From a bacterium (GTDB taxonomy: Bacteria > Krumholzibacteriota > Krumholzibacteriia > JACNKJ01), in contig JAAEPZ010000033.1 in the NCBI GenBank assembly GCA_024231955.1, positions 124,001-188,000 on the forward strand: a stretch of DNA of 64,000 bases. Direction: 5' to 3'. The translations under genes were made by a program, and so were the position numbers. A model generated the notes under the pieces. The model was not told the DNA's origin, did no database searches, and saw only the letters and a list, made by a program, of their open reading frames with translations. Positions within the stretch are counted from its first letter, which is position 1, and each line of letters opens with the position of its first letter. Of the stretch, positions 43,682-52,116 are shown piece after piece.

Positions 43682-44935
43682 TCACTCCTTCACCGGATCG
43701 ATCAGGAGCAGTTCCCGGCTCTCCTCGACCGAAAGAGGGATAACATGGCTGGCGATCGGATCGAACACAATCGTGCATCCGTCTATCGAGGCTGCTATCA
43801 GGTTCGGAGCCCCGCTGTTGAAGCGATTCAATAGATCGATGTCGAAGGAATTGAGCGGCGTGGTCAGAAGGTGACTCCGCGACAGCCCAATAACGGGTAT
43901 CGTATCGTGTGAGACTGCGTCGGGTGCCGCACTCGAAGCAAGCAGCTGGTTTGTCGTTTGCTCGTCGTGGATATGCCCAACCTGAAACTTGTGCACCGCC
44001 TCGATGGCGCGGGGGAGCTGCCGGGTAGTACCTTGGCTGTTCAGAGCGTTGGCCGCCAACAACAGTTCGTAGGGCGATGTAGAAGATATAGTGCCGAGAT
44101 CTTGCCGCCCCACGGTCTCTCGTCCCCAAGAGATCGAGGCAAGTCTAAGCTCACCGTCGGGTCTAATGTGTATCAGCGTTCCCTTGATTTGCTCTACAAG
44201 CTGCTGGAGAGTGATTTGCCGGCCGAATGGTGCGCCAGGCAACTCTCCTGTCGCCGGCCAGTAGGAGTTGAAAGTTACGAAGAGTCCCGAAGACATCAGC
44301 TTATGCCATTCCTGCTCGATGGCCCGCTGTAACCATACATAGTCCTCCAACTCCAGACGCAACTCTCCGTAGTGGTCGCGCGCCATGCCCGAGTAGGACG
44401 GTGCACAGATGTGATGCTGTGTCGCCAGACCTTCTGAGGCAAGGCGTTGTGACAATATCGGGATACTCCGAATGTTCCTGCGATGCGCCACCGATATTAC
44501 AGTGACATGCTCATATACCGAGTTCAGCAACTCCAACCCCCGCCACACTTTCTCATACGTCGGACCACGCGCCGAATCATGGTTGTCTGCATCAGGCCCG
44601 TCGACGCTCACAGCGATTCTGGTCAGATTACACGCCTCCAATATCTGAAGATGCTCCTTGTCGATGTGGACCGCGTTTGTCACAAGAACGCGTGACGGCA
44701 CCGTGTTTCCGTCAAGAACCGAAGGAAGATCGGCGAAGCGAGGGTGAAGGGTCGGCTCCCCACCGGAGATAACGAGTTCTAGGACACCGTTGTCTCCAAT
44801 GGCGCGCACCGCCTCCTTCATCGACTCCACAGCCAGATGGCCCTTTTCCCACACCAAGCCAGGATGACAATATATGCATCGGAGGTTGCAATGCTTTACC
44901 GAGTCGATGACTACTCTAAGAATGCGATTGGCCAT
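43682..44935 (-). CDS. Radical SAM protein with C-terminal accessory domain (first of a coupled pair)
   Basis: 417 residues from ATG 44935 (MANRILRVVIDSV; AGGAG 5 nt upstream). Radical SAM core: VKHCNLRCIYCHPGLVW (C-x3-C-x2-C), LELVISGGEPTLHPRF, TRIAVSVDGPDADNHDSARG, typical of MoaA/SPASM-like enzymes. A middle region FGRQITLQQLVEQIKGTLIH and IRPDGELRLASISWGRE resembles the MoaA-type C-terminal part. The last 110 residues (SHDTIPVIGLSRSHLLTTPL; DIDLLNRFNSGAPNLIAASI) form a separate domain, possibly a partner- or leader-binding module. Co-transcribed with the next radical SAM gene. Function unknown. Confidence 0.85.
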   Translation of the reverse strand: MANRILRVVIDSVKHCNLRCIYCHPGLVWEKGHLAVESMKEAVRAIGDNGVLELVISGGEPTLHPRFADLPSVLDGNTVPSRVLVTNAVHIDKEHLQILEACNLTRIAVSVDGPDADNHDSARGPTYEKVWRGLELLNSVYEHVTVISVAHRRNIRSIPILSQRLASEGLATQHHICAPSYSGMARDHYGELRLELEDYVWLQRAIEQEWHKLMSSGLFVTFNSYWPATGELPGAPFGRQITLQQLVEQIKGTLIHIRPDGELRLASISWGRETVGRQDLGTISSTSPYELLLAANALNSQGTTRQLPRAIEAVHKFQVGHIHDEQTTNQLLASSAAPDAVSHDTIPVIGLSRSHLLTTPLNSFDIDLLNRFNSGAPNLIAASIDGCTIVFDPIASHVIPLSVEESRELLLIDPVKE

Positions 44936-44959
44936 TCCGCTCCTCATAAACGCGTGGAA

Positions 44960-45066
44960 CTACGCTGCGTTCGTTACCGAACGCTGGGTTAACCTACATG
45001 CGTGGTCGGCGTGGGTTGTGCGCCGGCACGGCGCGTGACAAACGCTCTTACTGGACTATTTGCCAT
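44960..45066 (-). other. Degenerate attC-like site with hairpin
   Basis: The right part GCGTGACAAACG...CTTACTGG resembles the right arm of intact sites (GTGACAAACGACCTTGTCTGG) and ends at the stop codon of the 45066 gene, the usual position. The left part holds a perfect hairpin GCGTTCG-TTAC-CGAACGC at 44967-44984 rather than a normal core. Probably a decayed or rearranged cassette junction. Confidence 0.35.
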
Positions 45067-45566
45067 CAGCCACCCGCGGCACCTTCCCTGACCGGCAGAT
45101 ACAGGTCCAACAGAATCTCCTCTTCGGGCGCACCCGGGTTGACGAGACCTTCAAGCTCTTGACTACGCCTCCAGGAGTAGCCGCTGCCGGCCTTTACCTC
45201 CTCAAACAATCGGCGCCAAACCTCAGGGACGCTGCCCACTTTGTCCCCGACCAACTTGCAGCGGGCAACGGCAAAAAGGCCACCAGAGAAACTCTTGAAT
45301 TGAAGCGGATCAAGTTCATCGACTTTCCCCTGCACCTCCATCCAGGCCTCATATCCATAATGTGACTGGCCGGGACGAGGTGCGGGATTGTTGAAGCCGA
45401 AGACCGGATGCGCATTCAGGTCGTCCATGAACCCCAGAGGTTTGGCCCATGCGAACAGTCGGGCCCATGCTTCGGCTTCAGGTGACTCGCCGGTTGCCCG
45501 CGCCGATACGACATGCATGCGCGGCAGGTTGACTATTAGGTATTCGTTATTGGTATGCATCATCAT
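45066..45566 (-). CDS. GyrI-like effector-binding domain protein
   Basis: About 166 residues from ATG 45566 (two more ATGs follow directly). It has the GyrI/AraC effector-binding fold: EYLIVNLPRMHVVSARATGE, AWARLFAWAKPLGFMDDLNA, HPVFGFNNPAPRPGQSHYGY-EAW, then GGLFAVARCKLVGD and the C-terminal EEILLDLYLPVRE strand. Stand-alone members bind small molecules or inhibit gyrase. The frame extends back to 45680, but that part is low-quality and has no ribosome site. Its stop is at a decayed attC-like site, so it is probably a cassette gene. Confidence 0.8.
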   Translation of the reverse strand: MMMHTNNEYLIVNLPRMHVVSARATGESPEAEAWARLFAWAKPLGFMDDLNAHPVFGFNNPAPRPGQSHYGYEAWMEVQGKVDELDPLQFKSFSGGLFAVARCKLVGDKVGSVPEVWRRLFEEVKAGSGYSWRRSQELEGLVNPGAPEEEILLDLYLPVREGAAGG

Positions 45567-45722
45567 TGCACTGTATCCATTCGTCTTGCGGTAGTATGAG
45601 CGGCCGAACCCCGGTGACGATCCGTCTTGCGATTGGCCCAAGTCAAGCGCATAACGGCTGTGGGCTACGTTACCGGTCATCTCAACTCACATGTAGCTTG
45701 CCGCACCAAACATGTGCTCAAC

Positions 45723-47036
45723 CTAGCGGTACATACTCTTGAGCTTCCCCCAGGTGGTTCGCTCGACTGGCGTGAGGCCACATTGCACAGGCAGGGCTCC
45801 GATAAGATCGCAGTCGTGATTTGGCGGCGTGAAAGGTGAGCATGGGGAGTTCTCATTAAGATGATAGTCGTTCTCATCGGGTGCACAGAGGAGAGGATCC
45901 TCAGAGATGTTCCCTAGGATTCCAAGGAATGAGGCAATCTCGGCGGTCCAATCGCCACCGGCGTTACCGTAGAGATCGCTGCAAAAGAGTCCCGCCGTCG
46001 CGTCGCTGGTGGCAACAGCCTCTCCGCCCTCTCCGTTGGCGATGATGGTATTCTCAATCAGGGCCGTCCCGGTGGAGAACACGAAGATCCCACTCGCCGA
46101 TGAGGCGACATTGGCGTAGAGAGTACAATAGGATACGCGAGCGGCAGCACCATAGACAAAGATGGCCCCGCCTTCGAGGGCTTCATTGCCGTAGATTGTA
46201 CATCCCGACACCAAGGCGGAGGTGCTGTAGGCCGGGCTCAGGTTTATGGCGCCCCCTTTTCCGCCCGTGGTATTTCGAGCGAACACGCAGTTGATCAACT
46301 CAACGATCGCGCGATTTTCCGCGCCGAATGCACCGCCATAGCTCCCCGTGCTGTTTTCGTAGAATTCACACTCCTCAATGATCATGGTCCCGAATTCGGC
46401 GGCCTCAACCGCACCATTGGCAACTGTGGCGGAGTTGCCTTCGAAAAGACATTCCCGAACTATCACCTCGCTTTCTCTGGTCTTCAAACCTCCCCCGTTC
46501 TCGCTGGCCCTGTTGGAGGTGAATCGGCACTGGGTGAGCGTGACGTTGGAGTCGGTGACGAATACGGCCCCACCGGCGCGGGCGGCGTAGCACTCACTGA
46601 AGTGGCAATCGGAAATGTCCACCGTACTGCCGCTGCAGTAGACGGCGCCGCCGCCCAAGTAAAGATGCGTGCCGGTGTGGTGACCATTCCTGATGTGAAC
46701 ACCGCGCAGGCTCGCCAAGCCGCCTGTGACGTTGATGATCTCGATCCCGGTGTGAGGATCGTCCGACGATCCATCACACTCGATGACACACTGCTCCGGG
46801 TTTCCGCTCTGGGAGCGGATCTCGATCGCCTTTCCAAGGTATTCGATGTTCCGGTTTCCGTCGCCCGAATAGATCCCATCTGCGAGTTCAACGACGTCCC
46901 CGTCTTCACAGGCGTTGATGGCAGCTTGAATGGTGGGATAGATTCCGGAGCCGTCGGCACTAACAGCGTGTACGGCGGCCTCCGAGGGAGCACACCAGGT
47001 TACAAGTATGATGAATAATATTGCCAGGTTCCTCAC
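45723..47036 (-). CDS. Secreted right-handed beta-helix protein
   Basis: 437 residues from GTG 47036 with GGAGG upstream. Signal peptide residues 1-20 (LAILFIILVTWCAPSEA). Then the pectate-lyase-like start SGIYPTIQAAINACEDGDVV-ELADGIYSG, followed by beta-helix coils (GGGAVYCSGSTVDISDCHFS; GGAVFVTDSNVTLTQCRFTS; GGAINLSPAYSTSALVSGC). No polysaccharide-lyase catalytic residues are evident. The C-terminus ends LTPVERTTWGKLKSMYR, a short tail with W-G-x-x-K-x-x-[YF]-R that I recall from secreted proteins of some FCB-group candidate phyla and that may be an anchoring or sorting tag (recollection). Probably host DNA rather than a cassette. Confidence 0.85.
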   Translation of the reverse strand: MRNLAILFIILVTWCAPSEAAVHAVSADGSGIYPTIQAAINACEDGDVVELADGIYSGDGNRNIEYLGKAIEIRSQSGNPEQCVIECDGSSDDPHTGIEIINVTGGLASLRGVHIRNGHHTGTHLYLGGGAVYCSGSTVDISDCHFSECYAARAGGAVFVTDSNVTLTQCRFTSNRASENGGGLKTRESEVIVRECLFEGNSATVANGAVEAAEFGTMIIEECEFYENSTGSYGGAFGAENRAIVELINCVFARNTTGGKGGAINLSPAYSTSALVSGCTIYGNEALEGGAIFVYGAAARVSYCTLYANVASSASGIFVFSTGTALIENTIIANGEGGEAVATSDATAGLFCSDLYGNAGGDWTAEIASFLGILGNISEDPLLCAPDENDYHLNENSPCSPFTPPNHDCDLIGALPVQCGLTPVERTTWGKLKSMYR

Positions 47037-47193
47037 AAGACACCTCCAGGTTCATGGATGTCACAACACAGCACTACACTATAATTTAAGTATATTCCAA
47101 GTCATGCTCGACAAGCAAGTGTCGGATATTACTATACTCGGCAAAGGCAAGTTACGATGGTTTTCAAGTCGTGATGCGACATTGCGCAGGCTC
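47037..47193. other. AT-rich gap between beta-helix and methyltransferase genes
   Basis: AT-rich segment (47080-47150: TATAATTTAAGTATATTCC) that probably carries the promoter of the beta-helix gene on the minus strand. No attC pattern and no gene seen. Confidence 0.3.
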
Positions 47194-48036
47194 TCAGAGC
47201 TGCACGTGAATCATGTTGTAGAAGCGAAAGAGGCCTACAATTCTGATCTGCAGGGTCTCCCTCTTGTTGAAGTCATTCCTGGCGGGCACCCTTGACAGCA
47301 TTGGGTATTCCTCAACGGTTCTGATCGAATCCACCCACTTGCGAAGACCGGATGCTCTTTTCAGATGCCACTTGATTAGTGTCGATGAGTCCGCTTCGCC
47401 ACTTTCCATACACCTCTTGATTTCTCTGTTTGACCCCCATGCCGGCAGCCATGACATCGAATCAAAGACGACATGAGATGAGGGATAAGTTGCGGCCAGT
47501 TTGCGGAACAGGATCTCGATCTCCCGGGCGTCGAAGTAGCATAGTACTCCGGCAGCCATGAACATGGTGGGCCGACCTTGCGTCAACCGGGATATGTCAT
47601 CAGTCCAGGTGAGATCCAGAATGGATTTGGCAATCGTCGTTTCCCGTTCTGAATCGGGAATCAACTTCTGTCGCAGAGCAGCGACATCCGGAAGGTCGAT
47701 ATTGATCCATAGAACAGTTCCCTCGTCAACTCGCTGAAATGTCGTCTCCAGACCCGCACCAAAGTTCACGACTACAGCTCTGCTATTATTCGCCAGGAAC
47801 TCTTTAACGATGTTGTCGAAGTTGTAGGCACGGATGGCCCATACACCCTGATGCTCCGCCATATGGCTTTCCTCAATCCGAGAGAAATCATAGTCGATTC
47901 GCTCGATGATATTCTTGGCAAGGGTGTCACAGACGATGGGATTGGACTTTTCCGCCTCACGAGCTCTTGCCCATAGAGGCAACATCAAGGTCTCCTGAAC
48001 TTGACCAACGTCGATCTTGATATCCCGATTACTCAT
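47194..48036 (-). CDS. LCMT/PPM1-family O-methyltransferase
   Basis: A 280-residue leucine-carboxyl-methyltransferase-family protein. Start MSNRDIKIDVGQVQETLMLP; a characteristic early segment LWARAREAEKSNPIVCDTLA; SAM-binding VVVNFGAGLETTFQRVDEGT; then WINIDLPDVAALRQKLIP and FMAAGVLCYFDAREIEILF. These match the bacterial Tcmp/LCMT group that methylates polyketides, Mycobacterial lipids or unknown acids. No polyketide genes are nearby. It lies between two weak attC candidates and has lower GC than the beta-helix gene. Confidence 0.85.
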   Translation of the reverse strand: MSNRDIKIDVGQVQETLMLPLWARAREAEKSNPIVCDTLAKNIIERIDYDFSRIEESHMAEHQGVWAIRAYNFDNIVKEFLANNSRAVVVNFGAGLETTFQRVDEGTVLWINIDLPDVAALRQKLIPDSERETTIAKSILDLTWTDDISRLTQGRPTMFMAAGVLCYFDAREIEILFRKLAATYPSSHVVFDSMSWLPAWGSNREIKRCMESGEADSSTLIKWHLKRASGLRKWVDSIRTVEEYPMLSRVPARNDFNKRETLQIRIVGLFRFYNMIHVQL

Positions 48037-48047
48037 ATCGCCTCCAT

Positions 48048-48152
48048 ACTTAACGACAGCATAACCTTGTCAGAGGTACGGGGTAAGCAGGTTGACGCAC
48101 TGGTCAGCCGTTGTCTTGCGAATCCGCCCACCAACGATCGTTCAAGTTAGCG
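48048..48152 (-). other. Candidate attC site
   Basis: 105 bp bounded by ACTTAAC (48048-48054) and GTTAGCG (48146-48152), placed between the start of the methyltransferase gene and 14 bp from the stop of the aldo/keto reductase gene, as expected for an attC. Inner arms pair poorly and match the family consensus only at GCCGTTGTCTTGCGAATC. Weak call. Confidence 0.35.
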
Positions 48153-48166
48153 ATTGCTGATGAGGC

Positions 48167-49123
<957 letters not shown>

Positions 49124-49290
49124 TGTCGGCCTCCTAAAGGTTGTGACCGTCATCAACAGTAACGTTTGTGGGATTGACGAATCAATCACAACTTGCTCAA
49201 CATACCGGATAATTAATGCTTTTGATCTTATAGCCGCTTATTGATCAGCGTGTAAAAAGTCCCGATAGCGGCTTAAGGGAGGATGAGCTG

Positions 49291-49330
49291 CGCGGACTAG
49301 CCGCGTCTGCCCCATTCTGTGTTGGGCAGA
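49291..49330. repeat. Two adjacent hairpins beyond the radical SAM gene stop
   Basis: CGCGG-ACTAG-CCGCG (49291-49305) is followed directly by TCTGCCCCA...TTGGGCAGA (49306-49330; 8 of 9 pairs). They lie 14 bp beyond the stop (49344) of the minus-strand gene, so a termination or mRNA-stabilising role is likely, although no T-run follows. The sequence between 49124 and 49290 has no attC cores that I can defend. Confidence 0.5.
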
Positions 49331-49343
49331 GGCTATTCCTGGC

Positions 49344-50138
49344 CTAGACATGAATCCTTAGGTCCAGCCCCATACTCCTCTTTACCTCCTGCAGATCCCT
49401 CCTGAGCCCCGACCAATAGGGATGATCCGAGTCTTGTACCGCGGACTCGGTGTCGCTCTTGATATCGGGGAAATGACGACTCAGGATTTCCCGCACGTTG
49501 CTCCAGCAGCGCGGCGATTGCCCCTGGACGCTAAGGGCATAAACCCAAATGGCGTCGGTATGCGGCGCAAGTGCATCGATCAACGGCATTGGGTCGGTTA
49601 TGTTGGGCATGACAGGGCAGACTAATGCCGATGTGCCGATGCCGGCTTCCTTCAGTTTCCGCAAGGCGCCTATTCTGCTCTCTGTCTCTATCGTGTTGGC
49701 TTCGAATAGCTGGCGGATACGGTCGTCGTTGAAAGCCACGGAAACGCTGACACTGGCGGAGACCATCTTCTGAAGTATATCGCTGTCGCGGAGGACCAGA
49801 TCTGACTTCGTGAGTATGCTCACGGAGAAGCCCCTCGCCAGCAGTATCTCCAGCACAGTCCGAGTCTGGCGGAGTTCGGCTTCGCATGGCTGGTAGGGAT
49901 CGGAGAGATAACCCATGTAAATCGTCTGCGGCTCGAGCCCTTCAAGCTCGTCGCTCAACTGGCTGGAGAGATCAGCGTGGATGAGTATCTCCTCCGTCCA
50001 GTCCGTCTCGGCCTGATCCAGAACGTAGCAGTAACGACAGAAATGCGCGCACCCGACATACGGATCCACCTGGTAGTCAAATCCCTCCAAGCTGCAGGGA
50101 ACAAGGATGGGCCTAGCAGAACATACTGAAATCTTCAT
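49344..50138 (-). CDS. Radical SAM protein, spore-photoproduct-lyase-like
   Basis: 264 residues from ATG 50138 (MKISVCSARPILVPCSLEGF; AGGAGTG upstream). The cluster motif is VGCAHFCRYCYVLDQ (C-x3-C-x2-C), followed by IYMGYLSDPYQPCEAELRQT and RGFSVSILTKSDLVLRDSDI with SVSVAFNDDRIRQLFEANTI. This is the layout of the SplB-related Rv2578c/YgiQ-like radical SAM group. Function is not established for the short members. It is separate from the radical SAM pair at 42-45 kb and belongs to a different subfamily. Confidence 0.85.
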   Translation of the reverse strand: MKISVCSARPILVPCSLEGFDYQVDPYVGCAHFCRYCYVLDQAETDWTEEILIHADLSSQLSDELEGLEPQTIYMGYLSDPYQPCEAELRQTRTVLEILLARGFSVSILTKSDLVLRDSDILQKMVSASVSVSVAFNDDRIRQLFEANTIETESRIGALRKLKEAGIGTSALVCPVMPNITDPMPLIDALAPHTDAIWVYALSVQGQSPRCWSNVREILSRHFPDIKSDTESAVQDSDHPYWSGLRRDLQEVKRSMGLDLRIHV

Positions 50139-50260
50139 ATCAGAAAACACTCCTCTCCTTGAATCACTCTCCACCCTACTCCCGGCACAGACCACCCATG
50201 AGTGCGTGATGTTCGTCGACACGGCAGCTGTCAAGCCTCGGTCCCACTGCCGGACGACCT

Positions 50261-51154
50261 CTACAGCCCTTTGTCCTGGCTCGCCGCCTGCTCGGCTCTG
50301 AAGTATTCCTCCAAGGTGCGCGTCCCGTGGTGGGGAGCAGTCGTGTCGGTAGTCAGGATGTGACCGAAGAAACTCATCGCGCCGTATGTGGACCTAGAGA
50401 ATACGCGCGTCACGGCCAGTGTTGCCGCGAGTATCCACTTGGGCCAATGGCGGATGGCTCCCGGTGTGCCGATGACACGATAGCAGAGCTGCGCCAACTC
50501 GTTCCAGGAGTAGTCCGAGGGCCCCCCTACGGGCAAGGTCAGGCCTGGCTCCCCATCTAACCGGTCGGCGATGACCTCCGCGAGATCAGCCGGATGAATA
50601 GGCGAGATCCTGCTCTCTCCATCCCCAACGAGGTGGACTGCACCCTTGCGAGCCATCTCCCCCACCTCTCGTATGTCGCTGAAGAACCCGCTGGGACGGA
50701 TGATCTGCCATTCGAGCGAGGATTCAGCCAATCGGATCTCGAACCGGCGCTTGGCCCGAAGGAGAGGCACAGCGACATCCGAATCCGCCCCGACAACCGA
50801 CACGTAGATGAATCGGCGCACGCCGTGCGCCTCTGCAGCTCGGAGCAAGTTGAGGTTCCCCTCGTAGTCGACTTGGTCGTAGGTAAGACCATCTCGCTGT
50901 TTGGTTATGCCGATCGTCGAGATGATGGCATCTACCCCTTCGAAAGCGGATGGGGGGAGCTCAGGGGCCGTCACCTCACCTGCTACGAGATCAACAAGAT
51001 CCCCCGCCAGCGGTTCAACGCGGCTTGCGCTTCGTGGTCGGACAAGAGCCACCACCTCTCGACCCCGATGAGCCAGGACAGATACGAGCGCCCTTCCCAG
51101 AGTACCACTCGCTCCCGCGACAAGGACCCGATGCCCACCTTCCGCCATTTCCAT
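50261..51154 (-). CDS. NAD(P)-binding SDR/NmrA-like protein
   Basis: 297 residues; ATG 51154 or 51148. Atypical short-chain dehydrogenase: Rossmann loop VLVAGASGTLGRALVSVLAH, VDAIISTIGITKQRDGLTYD, ANLLRAAEAHGVRRFIYVSV, then ESSLEWQIIRPSGFFSDIRE and GDGESRISPIHPADLAEVIA. This matches the NmrA/ycf39-like group that lacks the catalytic YxxxK and often acts as a redox sensor or chaperone. A hydrophobic stretch near the C-terminus (WILAATLAVTRVF) may touch the membrane. It lies directly next to a good attC site at its 5' side, so it is a cassette gene. Confidence 0.85.
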   Translation of the reverse strand: MEMAEGGHRVLVAGASGTLGRALVSVLAHRGREVVALVRPRSASRVEPLAGDLVDLVAGEVTAPELPPSAFEGVDAIISTIGITKQRDGLTYDQVDYEGNLNLLRAAEAHGVRRFIYVSVVGADSDVAVPLLRAKRRFEIRLAESSLEWQIIRPSGFFSDIREVGEMARKGAVHLVGDGESRISPIHPADLAEVIADRLDGEPGLTLPVGGPSDYSWNELAQLCYRVIGTPGAIRHWPKWILAATLAVTRVFSRSTYGAMSFFGHILTTDTTAPHHGTRTLEEYFRAEQAASQDKGL

Positions 51155-51174
51155 TACCTCCCCTTCGCTTTCTC

Positions 51175-51235
51175 ACCCAACGTTCCGGTTCAGCAAAGGG
51201 CTGCTTAGCGGGTCATCCGCTGAAACCGGTTGCCA
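51175..51235 (-). other. attC recombination site (61 bp)
   Basis: Cores ACCCAAC (51175-51181; GTTGGGT on the minus strand) and GTTGCCA (51229-51235). Inner arms TTCCGGTTCAGC and GCTGAAACCGG pair with one unpaired base, the extrahelical base expected of an attC folded as a single strand. It is 9 bp beyond the stop of the lysozyme-inhibitor-like gene. A short type, unlike the 98-bp family. Confidence 0.75.
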
Positions 51236-51244
51236 GGCTACGAA

Positions 51245-51697
51245 TCACTGTTGCACTTGCCCGGATCCCTTTAGTGCCGCGACTGGATCTGCGTCTGCTG
51301 CAAGATCCTCCACCGCCACACGAAATATGAGCTTGCTCTTTGCAACCGCGAAAGCATGCGCTGACAGGTAGCTTCCGGTACCTGCGGAACGCACAATGAC
51401 GATTATCTCTTGCTGCCGATCGCCATCGACATCTGCAAGAATGACTTTCTCAACAACTCCATCTCGCGGGCGAATAATCCCGGAGGTGAAGAATGTAGTG
51501 TCGTTAGGAATCGCCGCAGCCTCATACAGCCTCACGCTGAAGCTACCTATAGACCGGGCCTCGTAATCTCCCTCCGCGACGACCACTGTCTGACCGGTTG
51601 GGAGGGGGTGTTTGGAAACAAAGCGGTTTTGCGCTGTAGCATGAACGGTAGTCATCAGGATCAACACGGTTGCAATCACCAAGACTCTTTTTGCCAT
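51245..51697 (-). CDS. PliI-like periplasmic lysozyme inhibitor
   Basis: 150 residues from ATG 51697 (GGGGGAGGGAA upstream). Signal peptide residues 1-22 (VLVIATVLILMTTVHATAQ). The mature domain reads TGQTVVVAEGDYEARSIGSF-SVRLY, then IIRPRDGVVEKVILADVDGD, QQEIIVIVRSAGTGSYLSAH. The V-A-E-G-D-x-E-x-R-S-I-G-S-x-x-V-R-x-Y opening and the S-A-G-x-G-S-Y-L-S-A loop match PliI-type inhibitors of invertebrate lysozyme as I know the family; the loop would enter the lysozyme active site. A defence-against-host or anti-predator role is plausible. Cassette gene (attC 9 bp after the stop). Confidence 0.7.
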   Translation of the reverse strand: MAKRVLVIATVLILMTTVHATAQNRFVSKHPLPTGQTVVVAEGDYEARSIGSFSVRLYEAAAIPNDTTFFTSGIIRPRDGVVEKVILADVDGDRQQEIIVIVRSAGTGSYLSAHAFAVAKSKLIFRVAVEDLAADADPVAALKGSGQVQQ

Positions 51698-51737
51698 TTC
51701 CCTCCCCCTTATAAACTGTTGACCATCCATGATCGGA

Positions 51738-51817
51738 ACCTAACGTGTTATCATATCGGTCTGTACGAAGTGCAGAGGAGCAATAATCCAGCGCAGTGAT
51801 TTGCCAGAATGTTAAAC
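51738..51817 (-). other. Candidate attC site
   Basis: 80 bp bounded by ACCTAAC (51738-51744) and GTTAAAC (51811-51817), both good core heptamers, between the start of the lysozyme-inhibitor-like gene and the stop of the TusA-like gene. The arms have little complementarity, so the call rests on the cores and position. Confidence 0.4.
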
Positions 51818-51864
51818 GGCACCACATTCAGGAGGCTTTTATACCTGGCGCCATTTCTCAAGTA

Positions 51865-52116
51865 TCACTTGTGGATAGCAATCCTCCATTCGCCATTTGC
51901 AATTTGGGTGACCTCTGTTTCGTAATTTGCTTTGGATGCATCATCTGGGATGTCAGTTATTGCTCCCGGGCAATCCACAAGAAGGTCAAGTTCATCATCA
52001 GGGTCCAATTGCGGAAGGATAAATTCCAGCACATATTTTGGTAATGGACACATCCACCCCCTGAGATCCAATTCGACTCTCTTGTCGCCAACTCTAATCG
52101 GTTTGAGTTTATCCAT
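51865..52116 (-). CDS. TusA/SirA-like sulfur-carrier protein
   Basis: 83 residues from ATG 52116 (GAGGGGCGCAGGA upstream), overlapping the transporter stop by 8 nt; the in-frame GTG/ATG at 52140 is an alternative. It contains the family motif LDLRGWMCPLPKYVLEF with the persulfide-carrying Cys in C-P-x-P and the following DPDDELDLLVDCPGAITDIP. TusA-like proteins accept sulfane sulfur and pass it on. Pairing with a YeeE/YedE transporter is a known arrangement for thiosulfate/persulfide import. AT-rich compared with neighbours. Confidence 0.88.
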   Translation of the reverse strand: MDKLKPIRVGDKRVELDLRGWMCPLPKYVLEFILPQLDPDDELDLLVDCPGAITDIPDDASKANYETEVTQIANGEWRIAIHK

